From the NCBI GenBank assembly GCA_002205965.3, contig NADL03000696.1, forward strand, positions 901,501 through 965,500: DNA of 64,000 bases. Direction: 5' to 3'. The notes under the pieces were generated by a model. It made no database searches. It was not told where the DNA came from and saw only the letters and a list, made by a program, of their open reading frames with translations. Both the position numbers and the translations under genes were made by a program. This DNA comes from Kappaphycus alvarezii (Eukaryota; Rhodophyta; Florideophyceae; Gigartinales; Solieriaceae). Shown in pieces: positions 1-12,119 of the stretch; positions within the stretch are counted from its first letter, which is position 1; each line of letters begins with the position of its first letter.

Positions 1-355
1 ACTTTGCATCATAGAAAAGAAATTGTTGGGGGTAACTTTTCAAAAGAATCCGAGGAGACTGGTAGAAACAGAGAGGGATCCATCCGGAGCGCTGCTTAAG
101 GAACAGCAGAGCCGATGATAATGGGGCTCAGAAAGTTGAGGGCAAAGGGTGCACGGAGTGTAACTGGATTCCCACAAGAATCCAGATGAGATCCCTTTGT
201 TATAGACAGTACGGTAACTCTATTCTAGAAATTCTATACTTTGTTAGCTCGGTAAAACTTACTAGAAAGTAGAGGTGTAACTATAGAATTGTGCTATGTA
301 GAATATAACCACGTAAATGAAACGATGACTTGGGACTCCTCGTCAAATAAAAACA

Positions 356-625
356 TTGAAGGAAAATCAAATTTCTAAAATCATTCAAGACGATACAGTT
401 TCTCTGTTATACCACTGCGTAATAGAGAACTGGGATAGCGACAGCGAACAAGTCTCTATTACACAGTGGTTTAACAGAGACATTGTTACACTGGCACTTT
501 TCTCAATTGGGGAACTAAATTTGCTTTACGATCTTGAAAAGCATTTGAAAAAGAAATGCTCGTTACAATATTTCTACTGGAAGTTCTGCACAAATCGCCG
601 TAAACATGGTCCGGAAACAGGGTGA
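356..625 (+). CDS. unassigned short ORF
   Basis: An 89-codon frame with no family I recognise. It opens with a lysine/isoleucine-rich stretch, has an acidic patch (DSDSEQ) near residue 27 and a basic tail. It lies on the strand opposite the Harbinger transposase remnant at 1011-2477, and together with 799-1119 could be what is left of a second, convergent ORF of that transposon, since Harbinger elements usually carry two genes. That link is inference from position only. The frame may equally be open by chance. Confidence 0.18.
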   Translation: MKENQISKIIQDDTVSLLYHCVIENWDSDSEQVSITQWFNRDIVTLALFSIGELNLLYDLEKHLKKKCSLQYFYWKFCTNRRKHGPETG

Positions 626-798
626 AGCTCTAATGGAATCTCCAGCGGTAAACTCTAAGACGAACTAACGAAACATTCTTGAGCTATAGCGCATGTTTAA
701 GCGACGGACGAAATTTTCCTTCTGCAACGGGGTCTCGCTAACGGGGGTTCACTGGGGCTAGTAGCGCATCAAGTGAAGCGGAAAACTTTCGCGCTCAT

Positions 799-1119
799 AT
801 GTATGGCGAGCAAGCGCAAAGAGCATACATGATCCGTAAAGAAGCACGTGAATTGGAGACGGTAAGAGTTTTGTTTAGTAGAGACGACCAAGATAGCCAA
901 CAGCACAAAAAAGCACTGAAAAGAAAGCGTCTAAGACAACTGCCTAGAAAAGGGCGAAGCGGGCAAGCTGCTGAAGGTGCTACTCACGTTCGTGACCGTA
1001 GTGGCTCTATTCAGCCTTCTTCCTCAGCACTAACTGGATTGTCCAAGTACTCATCAATATTTTTCCTCCCATATCTGTCCAACAGAGCATTCGCCAATGC
1101 ATGCGTAAGAATTTCATGA
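799..1119 (+). CDS. unassigned basic ORF convergent with the transposase
   Basis: A 106-codon frame whose first 75 residues are strongly charged (runs of K, R, E, with KKALKRKRLRQ near residue 37). It runs into the 3' end of the transposase pseudogene on the other strand, overlapping it by about 108 bases, so its last third is likely non-genuine. A charged protein convergent with a Harbinger transposase would suit the DNA-binding partner ORF of such elements, but no Myb/SANT pattern is visible. Weakly supported. Confidence 0.2.
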   Translation: MYGEQAQRAYMIRKEARELETVRVLFSRDDQDSQQHKKALKRKRLRQLPRKGRSGQAAEGATHVRDRSGSIQPSSSALTGLSKYSSIFFLPYLSNRAFANACVRIS

Positions 1120-2477
1120 TCGCGTTTGTCATCAATGCCGTCAACATTTTCGCGGTAAAAGTATGCAGTCGTATAGGGCTCATTTGGTGCACTGTTCTCA
1201 ACGGGACAAAAGAAGCATCTGGATTAAGGCTGACGATGTTCTTAGTCCCCATGATTCCTTTTCTGTCGCGCTCTTCAATGATCATATTGTGCAAAATATC
1301 ACAAGCATGAACAATTTAGTTCATGTCTTCCGTGTAGCATACTCTTGACGGATTGGATAGAATATTACAGCGACGAAATGGAATGGCATAGACTCGCTCT
1401 GTTCCTTTTCGAAACTACTCTTGTTCTTTCGCGAAGGTTTTCTCCCTCTTCGTTTGGGGGTTGGAAATAATTTTGAGAAAAATCTGAAACAGCGGATAGA
1501 TTCCATCCACGACCCGGTAGAACCACTGTATAATGCGTCACGCTACTTTTATCTCATGTTTGAATGATGTTCACACTCCGGCCCGAACGTCACTGAAAAG
1601 CGGTGAGCAATCCGGAATGTTTACGTCGCTTATGGCGCCTGGAAAGCCAAACTTGAGGTGCCAGATAAAAAGCTTGTCGTCGCAGACGCTTTCGAGTAGG
1701 AGTTCTGGGTCCCCGGACTTTCCGATGTTCCGTCTCTGATCTGCGACTTCGCCAAAATGCAGCTTCCATCCCGAACAATCTATAGAACTCAAACCTCCTG
1801 GAAACCCTAACTTTGCGTGACGTTCCATAATGAACTTCACATCTTCTGGTGTAGGCTTTCGCAAAATCGCTTCGAAGATATTAATCTTCGAAGCGATTGA
1901 AGATGGCGCGCACAAAGCGTTTACGGCATTCTTGATGCGTTGACTCAGAGAAACGTGTAAACTCTGTCAAAGCGTCAGAGCCAATACCAATACTGAGTTG
2001 ATGTAACGCGGCCATTAGCTTCTGATGTCTAGTCGCAGATTTTCTCCCGATTCAATCTACGCCCTCCTAGAAATAGCGGTCAACTTCAAGTACGCCGTCG
2101 TGAACGCGATTATACATTGCCCTTGGCATGCGGAATCGCCTTTCGAACTCCCTTTCTGAGAAAACAAGACCCTGTTCTCCAGTTTCAGCATTGATTCTGT
2201 ACTCATTAACAAAATAGTCGTCGCAGATGTTACAACCAGCCAAATCCCTCCCATTGTTTCTGTTGGGTACCATTCATGGGCAAGATCCATCATGCTTTTG
2301 GACACCGCGACGTCGCCTTCGAACCTTTTACCGCACGCCAAGCACGGTCGCCAGCAACGTGATTACCGTGGCCGCAACGCCAGCGAACTGCAATGTTTCG
2401 CTGTATTTGAAGAGCAAGAGAGAGGCTCGCACAGTGGTTTCTGCGTCGCAGACACAACAGCGCAGAATCTGCGACAT
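1011..2477 (-). pseudogene. PIF/Harbinger transposase, decayed full-length copy
   Basis: A DDE transposase of the PIF/Harbinger (plant transposase) family, readable end to end in three alternating frames with several stops. In N-to-C order I see a leader with CVCDAETT (about 2450), a helical region with RRFRMPRAMYNRV (about 2130), FPGGLSSIDCSGW with the first catalytic Asp (about 1790), LLLESVCDDKLFIWH, then the SDVNIPDCSPLF block with the second Asp (about 1600). VVDGIYPLFQ and TERVYAI, with the likely catalytic Glu, lie near 1400-1500. DILHNMIIEERDRKG follows (about 1290). The C-terminus ends YLDNPVSAEEEG with TGA at 1011-1013. The start near 2477 is the best in-frame Met and is uncertain. 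About 490 codons is ordinary for the family. Frameshifts near 2060, 1570 and 1130 make it non-functional. No convincing terminal inverted repeats or 3-bp target duplication were found. Confidence 0.87.
1865..1898. repeat. 15-bp perfect inverted repeat inside the transposase
   Basis: Arms 1865-1879 and 1884-1898 are exact reverse complements (AATCGCTTCGAAGAT and its complement) with a 4-base loop. It lies within the coding part of the transposase remnant, just before the DDE core, so it is probably a local mutation or template-switch product rather than a transposon end. Confidence 0.8.
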
Positions 2478-2716
2478 CTGATTGATTCGTCTAGCAGAAC
2501 ACCGGTTGAGGAGTCATCTCCTATTCTGCTATGGCTTTTTACAGGTTTACCGCTAACCAATAGCACACGGCCACTTGGAACAGTATTGTTGCCGATACAA
2601 CGTTTTGCAGGTCTCCAAGCGGAGACGCTGTTATAGGATACTGTAGTTAAGGGTACCTGAAAAGCTATGTCATCCTACTTCGAAACAGTAGTTGAATGGC
2701 GGTCCTGGAAGTGGCG

Positions 2717-2807
2717 AGTATTTGCAGTACATACTCAACAAACTTAGTACTACACTACAAACTTAGTACTACAGTACGAAGTTTGTTGAGTATGTACTGC
2801 AAATACT
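2717..2807. repeat. 29-bp perfect inverted repeat (hairpin) with internal direct repeat
   Basis: Arms 2717-2745 and 2779-2807 are exact reverse complements, beginning AGTATTTGCAGTACATACTC, around a 33-base centre. The centre itself holds the second copy of a 19-base-spaced direct repeat (AAACTTAGTACTAC at 2740 and 2759). Part of the arm (TATGTACTGCAAATA) recurs near 3015. It may be a small foldback element or a MITE-like relic next to the Harbinger copy. Confidence 0.9.
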
Positions 2808-2890
2808 GAGAAGATAGTATTTACTCGTTATTTACCTGTTTTATATAGTACATGGGGGTGTACAGTATATTTCAATGGGGGAAAAATTTC

Positions 2891-3117
2891 GGTAATTTAT
2901 TATTTGGAAAGTACTGTAATGTTATTTCTTGAAGTGAGGCCACCTGTTCCACTAGGAATTGAGGTGAGTAGTGTGCTCGGTGCACAATACAGGAAATAAA
3001 ACTGTGACCTTTATGTACTGCAAATATTTACTGTACATGAGGCCTGCAAAATAGACGCAACCCGACAAGGGCTGAACGAGGGAAACTTTGGGTAATTTAT
3101 TATTTGGAAAGTACTGT
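2891..3117. repeat. 27-bp exact direct repeats 200 bp apart
   Basis: The 27-mer beginning GGTAATTTATTATTTGGAAA occurs at 2891-2917 and again at 3091-3117. Flanking similarity (GGGAAAAATTTC against GGGAAACTTTG) extends the match by some ten degenerate bases. A local segmental duplication is likely. Confidence 0.9.
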
Positions 3118-3129
3118 CATTTCATTTAT

Positions 3130-6100
3130 GAACAACCGATGCCCACTCCAGCAAAGAAGACGAAAGAATATTCCCCCAGTGAAAGCTCGGCGAGCCGAGA
3201 AAACAGGGTTAAAAAACTCCTGGTTTAAGCGATGTGCTCACAAAAATTGACGACGACAGCGACTAATTCTCGAGGTGAACGATTTTTAGTAACAACTGTT
3301 GCAGACATCTTCTGTGCGGCGCTGTGTCTTGTTATGACTTGGCCCAGATGGGGTAAACTGGCTCCAGCTGAAGTGACCGCCCAAGAAAGTGATTACTGTA
3401 CCGTAGGATTAATATACTGTACCTAGTGAGATTGAAGCCCTATTAACCACGGATATGGGATAGTTACCCTTGAGGGTAAGCACCGCCGTATGCTGTAAAA
3501 TCCACTCGGTTGCCCTGAATGAGACCGCTGAGGTCAATAAATACCAGGCAGTTGAGGGCCGACGGAAGCCTGCAGAGAGGCATAGTTGCGATCAATTCTC
3601 GCCCCAAGAACAGGAGAGCAACAGCTAATGTATATCCGCAATAGAGCATTTTTCATCTGCCGCACACTTTATCCCCATATGGTATGAGGAAAAACCTGTT
3701 TATCATACAAAAATGAACAGTGAGTAAAAATTTCTTTGAGAGCTCGTAAATATTTACTTAAAGATAAACTCTAAACTCATCCAATTACAATGAAAAGGTG
3801 CTCAATGGCTTCAACTGTACATCATTTCGGCTGACGCATTCAACCAGAAGAGGAAAAGTGTCAAATTAGCACTAAAATCAAATGTTCTTGAATACTGGAC
3901 ATCCCTTTGGGGCACAAACGACATTACCAATTTTAGTACACTTAACGAAGTCTTTATGTCACTAAAAGAATGGAATGTATGTCATCCGCGAATCAAGAGT
4001 AAAACGCCACCATTTCCCATTGTCGTCTCTTCCGAGGGGAAATTATGCAATCGCTAATGTATTTGTTGCATACCTCACACTTTAGTTTGACTGATTGGTT
4101 TCCTTTGTGCTGGAAGTCAAATTTCACAAGCAACTATCCCAGTCTCTAATGCTCAAGGCTTTCTATTGACTCTATACTTTTGTCAAAAAAATGATTAATC
4201 CTACAACTGATAGCGCTTCGAAACCCTTTGCAAATTCCACAGGAAAAAGTAGCTCAGCTTAATTGTAGTTATAAGGGCCGTATGGATAGTTAACTAATCC
4301 GAAACCACTTCGCATGCCTAATTGATTAGAAACACCTCGTTTTGTGCACTGAGAACCCAACCATACAATTCGAGTGCTTCCAAAACAAGTTGGTTCTACT
4401 TTTTCACTTGTACAGACACCGGCTCGAAATTTCAAACAAATTATTAAGTACAGAACTCATGATTTTGGGGTCAAGTTGGCTATAGGTGTAATATATTTCA
4501 ACCCTTTTCGCAATAAAGCGATTTGAACAAGTTTAATTATAATATTGGCGTATGAAACATGATTTGAATACGTCAAAATCGTCTAAGGCTACACAACAAC
4601 TTACTGAATATCTCAAAAATGAGCTGCTCAGCTATAATATGGTAGGGCTCGACTCCTTCTTCTTCTTGTTATAGCATTATTTCTCTGAGGTAAGACTTCC
4701 TAACAATTCGGCTCCTTCCTGCCCCAGCTCACTCTTTCTAACAAAGTGAGACCCTTCTACTGGCCTTTCAGATCTTGTAGCTGAAGCCTCGTTAAAAACT
4801 GTTAATGCTGGCTACCATTCTAATAGGCCATTTTAATGATTTGTTTTGTAAAAGTAAGTATAAATAAACTCTCCAGGTGTTTCCTTAGATGTGTTGTACA
4901 CAAATACGGGGAAAGAGTATTTTTAAAGTTTACAAATATTTGCAAGGTTCAACTACTAGTTAAAGATCTGCTGATCTTGAACAGTTTCAAGTTATGCGAA
5001 GACAGCTCCTTTTTTGGTTTTTTTCTTTTAATTACACAAACCTCACGTACTGGAATTTTTATAGCTCGATTTTTGGCAGCTAAGCCGACTTCAATGGAAA
5101 TTATGGTCTGCATAGATGCTGATATTTGATATTGTATCGTGTTGTAATGGTGTAACAGTTTAGACGAGCTCTTCTGCTTCGAATGAGTAGTACCGCTTTA
5201 AATGTGCTTGATAGTATTTTTAGTTTTCTTCCTTTGGAGTACTATTGAGAAGCTTTTCGAATAAATTTACACAAAAATAGGAACGCACTGTTCCTGTAAG
5301 CTGGGTTCATACGTATTAGGCTGGACTGTGTCAGTTAATAAGAGTTTGTCGAGCAAAGTCCCAAAGGCTTAATCTTAGCCTTCATGGAGGACTAGTCGGA
5401 ATACTGTGGTGTGGTTTGAGATGCGTGGGCGCGAGGGAGTTAATGCAGGTAGCTTCTAGTAATTTGGTTTTGGTATCGGAGCATCTGAGCAAAATAAATC
5501 TGGTGCAACATGTAAGTAACGAATACGTGAGTGATGCGTGTGGTAGAAGTCGTGGCTGAGAACAAGGAGGGCTTTTCAGGGGTACTGTATAGCAATAACT
5601 GCACTCGATGCATGAAGTTATAATATATTCAAATGGAAGCCTGCAGAGGGCTTGGACATTTTGGTGTAGATTGTAAAGGTCTCAATAGACTTTACATAAA
5701 TGGACTTGAGGCTAAAGTTGTCACGTGGAAGGCTGCAAGAGGTAGGCGTCTTTGTGTTGTAGGTTTCATGGTCTCAAAATACTTTTAAGGCATTCTAAAT
5801 ATGAAAAAAATTGACCCCTGAGCAATGCAGTAAGAGCTGCTGCGGTTTGTAGAAACCTTCAAATAACTTCCAAACACTGGAAGTCCATCTCTGATAGAAC
5901 AAATGAACTGAGATCACTATTTCGGCTTCCAAAGGAAATGGGGACCCTAATGACGGCTAATTTGTCCTAATCATACAAAAGAAGTATGGAAACTAAATTG
6001 AATATCCAACATAGGAAGCTTGGCGTTTCCACGCAGTTCGAGTCTGATATTTTCATAGATATTGCGGCTTCTCTCAGATATGCAAATGTAGTTAACTGCT

Positions 6101-6130
6101 GATCGAATTTTAGCAATATATTCCCTGAAT
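3130..6130. other. non-coding stretch, no gene seen
   Basis: About 3 kb with frequent stops in all frames. The longest open frames (97 codons at 4836-5129 +, 95 codons at 5971-6258 -) show no family resemblance. I see no RNA gene or obvious repeat array. Confidence 0.6.
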
Positions 6131-6136
6131 AGTTTT

Positions 6137-6564
6137 CTAAATTTCGCTACTTCGATATAGAAAGACATTAGCCAGGTTCCACACATGAAAGTCGTCGGAA
6201 AATGTTTCATAATACCTCCAAAACACCTTTCTAAACCTCTCCTCCGGCCATAACTCACAAGGACTCACCACATCAAAAAAAAACAAAGAACCTATTACGG
6301 CTCATCTCTGCAATCCTTCCGCATTCACGGTCACCCAAGAACGTTGCCCAATCCGCGTACTCGCCAAATACCACTCTTTTCACCCAAACACAAATCACTG
6401 CTAGTCTTTGCCGTCGCCGCACCTTCAATGGACTCCCAAACACTGTACCCCACCCGACATCGCCAGAGACACCAAATTATCGATATTATGTTGCAACCCA
6501 ACTGGGCCACAAAGTAAGTCTTTTCAGAAACATCATCGATGAAACCCGTTCCTATACATCCCAC
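6137..6564 (-). pseudogene. unassigned decayed ORF, two overlapping frames
   Basis: A frame open from 6476 down to a TAG at 6137-6139 (about 113 codons) reads like real protein in its second half: aromatic and acidic residues alternate, for example FFVFFDVVSPCELW and WRYYETFSDDFHVW. The neighbouring frame upstream (6331-6564) reads GCIGTGFIDDVSEKT, suggesting a frameshift near 6440. I do not recognise the family and no start is defined. Ends are therefore approximate; it may be a fragment of an element-encoded protein. Confidence 0.3.
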
Positions 6565-6707
6565 TCCCTACCAGACAAAGTTGCATAAAGTTCAGCAGGA
6601 CATCTCCTGTAAAAATACGCCTTTAATTCGTATAAAGCTGTCGAAAAGATCTCGGATGGCCCCATATCCGCTCCATCCCAAATTCTATCGTCATCTTCAT
6701 CTCATTT

Positions 6708-7378
6708 GTGCCTCATAGGATATTAACATGCAAATTTACTAGTGCTCACAAGCTGCTACTGTTGAAATGCGTCAGGCAGCAAGATGCACAACGGTTGTAT
6801 TATGGGCTGAACGAACAAATATTCGAAGCTTTTCCAGAAGTTTTTCTGCAGAACGAGGTCGCCAACGATTTCACTATCTCTAATAGGCAGAAAGTGAAGA
6901 CTTTAAGAGAGATATTAAGTGAGATGCTGAAATGAAGGCGGGATCAGAATGAGAGCATTCTGGCCGCATACAGTATTGTAGAAGAACGGGAGAGTATGTA
7001 ATTTGATGGATGATATTATGTCAGAGAAAAAGGACAGAAGCTCCTGAAAAAAGAATAGAAGTACGTGTTCATTGCAAATGAAAATGCATTTGTGCCACAG
7101 AGAAGCGCATTTAAGAGCTGGCACTGAAATAAAGGGTGAAGCGCAAAAACGATTACGATGTCACCTCGAGGACTCCAGTAAATAGAAAGAAGGTGGAAGA
7201 TGAAATGGATGTCTGGAGTAGTATGATGAAAGAGGAGCTGGACTAAAAGAGGGTACTTCAAGAACGCGAAATAGAGAAGGGCAAAAAGGAGTTCGAGAAG
7301 CAGCGTGAGCGTTGGGAGAAGAGAAATAGGACCATCAGCTACGGAGGGAAGAAGGTCTGGCGGGTCTTAGTATGATTA
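6708..7378 (+). pseudogene. decayed charged coiled-coil ORF, possible transposon partner protein
   Basis: The first 75 codons are open from 6708 (GTG CCT CAT; an upstream start is likely lost) and include LREILSEML before a TGA near 6935. The same frame continues as DQNESILAAYSIVEERESM. After frameshifts, 7185-7375 reads KKVEDEMDVWSSMMKEELD and then KKEFEKQRERWEKRN, a strongly charged heptad-like C-terminus. Basic and acidic coiled-coil tails of this kind are common in SANT/Myb-like proteins encoded beside Harbinger transposases, but no clear SANT domain is visible here, so the role is inference. At least three stops and two frame changes make it a pseudogene. Confidence 0.4.
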
Positions 7379-7859
7379 AGTTTTTATGGTAAAAATGTCA
7401 AAGATCTATCGAACTAACACGTTACTGTATCCATTGTACTCAATTTAGCTTTAATAGCGGCTCAAGCTGCATTGATGTATTTTTCTGGAGATGAAGGATT
7501 CGCCGCAAATATTTGCATAGTCTGCCCAGATTTCTCTAAACACGTATGAAAGTATGAAAGTTTAACAGAATTTCACTTGCTTTGTATAACATGATAATTG
7601 GTAACATTCGCACTTGTAAATCTTTTTCGTTGTCTTGACTAATCCAATACTGCTTTAAACTTTTTTAATTGCGTTACACCGAAACAAGAATAGAACTGAT
7701 TGCGTTATTCGCTTCTTGTTGCTCTGGCGTCACAAAACTTACCAAATATGGCCTCCGCATCCATTATCGCAGCATATAGGCTGCGCCACCATAGAAATAG
7801 TATTGGGGCCCACCGATAAACATGCCGTGCTCCATAGAGTCCCTGCAACCGCTCTTCCT

Positions 7860-8456
7860 TCACATCGCTAAGTCCTGCCTGCGTCCGAGTGTGGGTCCCA
7901 AAAGAGACAAAATCAGCTCATCTGATGGTGATAAGGTCTGATATATCAAACGATACATGCGTTCGCTGATTATTTCCATATCCGCCAGTTCAACTAATTC
8001 ATATCTTTGTGCAATAAACAGAACCCACGCAACTGTCGCAGGGGGCACATTACTTTTCGGTGGCCTTCGCATAAAGCTCAGCTCTATTACTGATAAACTT
8101 TGGTTAAGACTCCGTCAAATGTACAACATATCCAGCAGCTGCTTGATATACTCCCAATATACTTCTCTCTTCTGCGCAGAGAAAATCCAAAACTTAATCT
8201 CTGCGTCTTACCAGCGTTTGTATGTCGCTATCATGTGTCATGTCAAGCAGAATGAAACTATACGATCACAGTGTGCTCCGCGAAGTTGCTCCTGTGCAGG
8301 GTACGAATGCAAGTTAATTATAGGCATATGAACGTTTCGCTTCCTTCTCTTTATCGCCAAGATCTTTCTTTGTTCCTTGCTTGCCTTCTCGGAATCGAAT
8401 AGAACGACGTCGGTTGCCAGATCAATAAAAGGTTGTATAGCGCCTGGTTTCTCCAA
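7860..8456 (-). pseudogene. unassigned ORF remnant with in-frame stops
   Basis: One frame runs from 8456 to a stop at 7857-7859, about 200 codons, broken by roughly four stops. The first 72 codons (KPGAIQPFIDLATDVVLFD, then EKASKEQRKILAIKRRKR) and the last 70 (VPPATVAWVLFIAQRYELV, then ELADMEIISERMYRLIYQ) look protein-like and lie in register, which is why I keep them together. The family is not recognised. A 124-codon frame on the opposite strand (7957-8331) overlaps and could be the real one instead, though its composition is less protein-like. Confidence 0.28.
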
Positions 8457-8499
8457 AAAGCGTTTCTGGCTTGTTTCTTTCCAATTAGGAACTCAGTAG

Positions 8500-11030
8500 T
8501 ACGCATAGGGCATAACGAGAGTTTTTAATGAATAATACGGGTGCGAACGTGGTGATGACTAGTTCCTTGAAAGCATGTGATGTCTGATATTTTTTGAAGT
8601 GAAGTTCAGGGAGTGTGATAGCCCAAGAGCCTTCAGCTTCGCGGAAAGCAAGTGCCAGCATACCACTTGAGTACGAGGTTGTTGCCTAAAACTCCCTCAT
8701 ACCCATTACGAAGAGTGCCACACGACTTGCTTAAATTTACTCAATCGAGAAATTCGAAAAAAAAGATTATTCGAATGTTCTTCCGAAAACTATCACGAAA
8801 ATCGTGGTGAGTGACTCTTCTAATTACTTGGAAGTTGTAATTGAATACTTTAATAAGTAAAAGAGTATTACTGTACAGTATAAGTTTTGCGCCAAGTGTA
8901 ACTGCTCTCGATTTACTTAGACTGTTGTACTTTACGTTTGAAACAGAGTTATGTAAAAACAGTATATGCAGATGTACAATACTTGTGAAGAGCTGTTCAA
9001 GACGCGGCTTTTGGAAGATTTATGGGGCTTTCGTTGATCAAAGGAGTATGTAGGCTTTTTCTCTTGAAGAAATACTGCTATTACAACTGACTTATTGAAA
9101 AGAGCCATTAATCCAGAATATATTGCGCAAGTTGCGCAGATTCCTGAAAAAGCCCTGAGATGACTGGACTACTCTTTGGCTTAGCCGGTCCAGTCCGGTC
9201 TAATTGGGCCGTTTTCATGTTGTGATGCAGTACATATTTATCAATACTGTCCTGTTATTACCTTGTATTCGAATACAAATACACTCAAATACTTCGAATA
9301 ATATCCTTAAATTCACGCTGTGTAGATTTATTGTCAATAAAGTTATGCCTCCTTCGTATAATAACGTCCTCTACACTGTGGGAAACTTTGAAGTTCTAAA
9401 AATTACTTTTAAAGTAGCTCGAGTTGAATTTTAAGAAGATTAAACTACGCTATCTTCATTTTATCGAGTGAAATGTAATCAATTTAGAATAAAATTGTCC
9501 AACTTTATTCATTTGCATCTCAGAAGTTTTTCTCAGACCCATATTGACCTAATTAATCATCTATGGTTCTTTTTTTCTTCATTTTTACACTCGAAGCCTG
9601 AAAAATGAGTTACTTATTCTTTATTTTATAGGAAATGAAAAATTAAAGCACCAGGCCAGCGAATAATTATAAAATTGCAAATAAATATACTTTAATCAAC
9701 TGTAGGGCTTTTTTACATGACATAACGTAATGTTTTGCTTGATATCACCAATACATCCTAGGAATAAAAGAAAAAAACTGGAAACATCCATTACATGCTT
9801 TGATTAGTTGATTTGAAGATGTAGAGGACAACGTGTGATTGATTCTGTTATTTAGAATTAGAATCAATCTGCAGTTGCACAGCTGTAATCAACTTTAACA
9901 GTTAAAAGGTCTGAAGTACTCTTCAAGTAGATTTGTTATAAGTAAGAGGAGTTTAATGCATTTCAACACAGAATCAGAGTACAGTTTTTATATATTGGAG
10001 AAATTTGCCTGTTGAAACTAGTTTAAAATAATTTACTTGAGCGAAATACTGTTTGTCTCAGCGACTGTGTTACCTCACGCATATGCACCGGAACGTATTT
10101 TCAATTTTTTCTTGCGTTATTTAGATCAATCGGATGATTAAAACGAGAAGTTAGCAAATCCAAGCTCATTGGGTCCTATATGAAAAATAATTCGGTCTCC
10201 TACGCTCATTAAAACCGGCACTGATTGGTCTTGTCTCGTAGGTGTCTTTCTTCTAATATGTTTGGAACTTCAAAGCCCATCGTGATCCCTGTTTTCAATT
10301 ACTGCAATTCTAACAGACTGACAGTGTTATATGTATTTGAAGCACAGCGACCTCCTCGACAAAATTGCTCGTTCTCATTTCTCTTTGTCGATGATGTCTT
10401 TCATACGTCTGCATGACCTTTAGTGGCAAAATTGATCTGTTTTATATTTATTTCATTTTCGCTTAGTCAACTTATCTCAAAGTCTGAAAAAAGCATATGA
10501 GTTTTTAATGGTAATTGTGGCTGTTTTGAGTCGAAATTTCTTTCGTTCATTCAATTTTATTGGATTTGTGAATATTATCTCTATCGTTCAGAATATACCC
10601 CTTACAAGACCTGAAGATACGATTAGTGGGGACTGAATTATGGAAAAAAGAAAATTATTATATTTCCTCCTTACGTCCCTTCGATAATCATCTTTCTGTG
10701 GACTAAAGATTGATGAAGTTGTTATAAATATTATTGACTTTCTTGGAGAAGCAATTTATTCGAAAACAACTATCTCATTACGTTAATCTATCAAATTACT
10801 CGTCTACATTTCCACGTATCTTATCTTCTTCAAGACGTTATGCTATAACATCTCTACGTTCCAAAAAATATGTTTAAATACCTTCAATTTTTTACTTTAA
10901 TAATATATTTCGAGATCATTGGAAATATAAGGAACAAAAGGAACATGGGAACTGTTTTTCAGAAACGTTACATCATTATGTATTCTCCTTTTCGTTTCGC
11001 ACCAAGAGATATTGTAACTATATACAGTGC
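8500..11030. other. AT-rich non-coding stretch
   Basis: About 2.5 kb with no open frame above 76 codons and no recognisable gene. A short inverted repeat (ATTGATTCT and AGAATCAAT, near 9839 and 9862) is the only structure I noticed. Confidence 0.6.
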
Positions 11031-11040
11031 ATTCGCTGAA

Positions 11041-11571
11041 TAAATTTTCTCTTTTCGTGAAGAAATCATAAAGCTCTGTATTGAAGCAGCCGAGAAGGCA
11101 GACAAGAATATAACTCTTTTGGTAATCATCAACTCAAAGAGTACTCAAGATTGATACAAGAAGATTCGAGAAGAAGGACGATGCGAACAGAATTTTTTCC
11201 AGAATTTAATTAATGATGAGGGTCAAGAGTAGTTGTACAGCATGATTTTAGAAGCGCTAAGTGACAAAGAGAATGAGAAGACTGCTGATAAAGAATCTGA
11301 GGCGCTGAAAGATGCAAACAAACAGAAAAAAAGAAGTTGTTTTTTAGATACGTCAAACGGAAAGAAGCAGAAGCAACGGAAACTGGAGGTAGAAATGGAA
11401 TGCAAATGGGAATTGCATTCCCATAGCGAGTTTATTACTGCATTTTGGCGAAAACTTGAGCTTAGTACTCTCCGGGTGGCGGTTGAGAAGTCAAATTGTG
11501 AGAATATACACATTGACAATTCCCGCTTGGAATCGTTGCACGAGCATATTATGATTAGGATAGAGCAGTAA
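11041..11571 (+). pseudogene. Lys/Glu-rich ORF, possible SANT/Myb-like transposon partner
   Basis: In one + frame, 11056-11232 reads FREEIIKLCIEAAEKADKN and then STQDWYKKIREEG-like sequence with two stops, followed by an open stretch to a TAA at about 11571 (112 codons from 11233). The open part is rich in K and E (SDKENEKTADKES, NGKKQKQRKLEVEMECKW), typical of a nuclear linker followed by a coiled coil. The arrangement of an N-terminal helical domain with conserved W/Y and then a charged tail resembles Myb/SANT-like proteins of DNA transposons, but the resemblance is general. It lies 430 bases upstream of the CCAGGA/TCCTGG block. Confidence 0.35.
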
Positions 11572-11589
11572 AAATCGCGAGGGAGCGAG

Positions 11590-12110
11590 AGTTGTGTGTC
11601 TGAGAGCGCGACAGGCAGGATACGTCGACCATGAAATGCTCAAACCCTGCTAGAGGTTTTTCTGACTCCGAAGAGGTAGTGTTACGCCCGATTAAGGATA
11701 GATTGAGAGTAAATTTGCATTTATTACTGGTCCTGAGTCCCCAAACATTCTCCTATGCTCTAGCCTCTTGGCCTCTAGACCCTGTTGAGGCTCTGTCCCT
11801 GTCTGCATCTGAGCTTTGCCCCAAAAAACCACTATTTTTTCGCTTCAGACCCTATTACTTTCAATCCTAGTGACCTATCGGTTAATTATATTTGTGACTA
11901 ATATAACATCCTAGCGATAGGGCTTGCGACTGAGGTACTGCGCAAGGGTATTCGGTCTCGAAAATTTCGCAAGATGTTTATCTACAAAAGTGCTCCGTAC
12001 TGTGCAATGCGGCTTCAAGTAATTCTCCTGTGCATATTAAGCGATTGTAGTCCACTTTCGACAAATATAGTTTTATTTCCTTCAGGAACCATTCTTGGGA
12101 TACACGTCCT
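11590..12110. other. intergenic, no gene seen
   Basis: No supportable coding sequence. An open frame of 79 codons at 11631-11870 (+) has no recognisable features. Confidence 0.5.
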
Positions 12111-12119
12111 TTTGACAAA

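Noticed and set aside
2717-2807. Hairpin arms considered as Harbinger terminal inverted repeats
   Set aside because: Both arms lie on the same side of the transposase, so they cannot be its two ends.
7957-8331. 124-codon frame on the + strand
   Set aside because: Overlaps a protein-like minus-strand remnant; composition gives no support for it. Kept only as an alternative.
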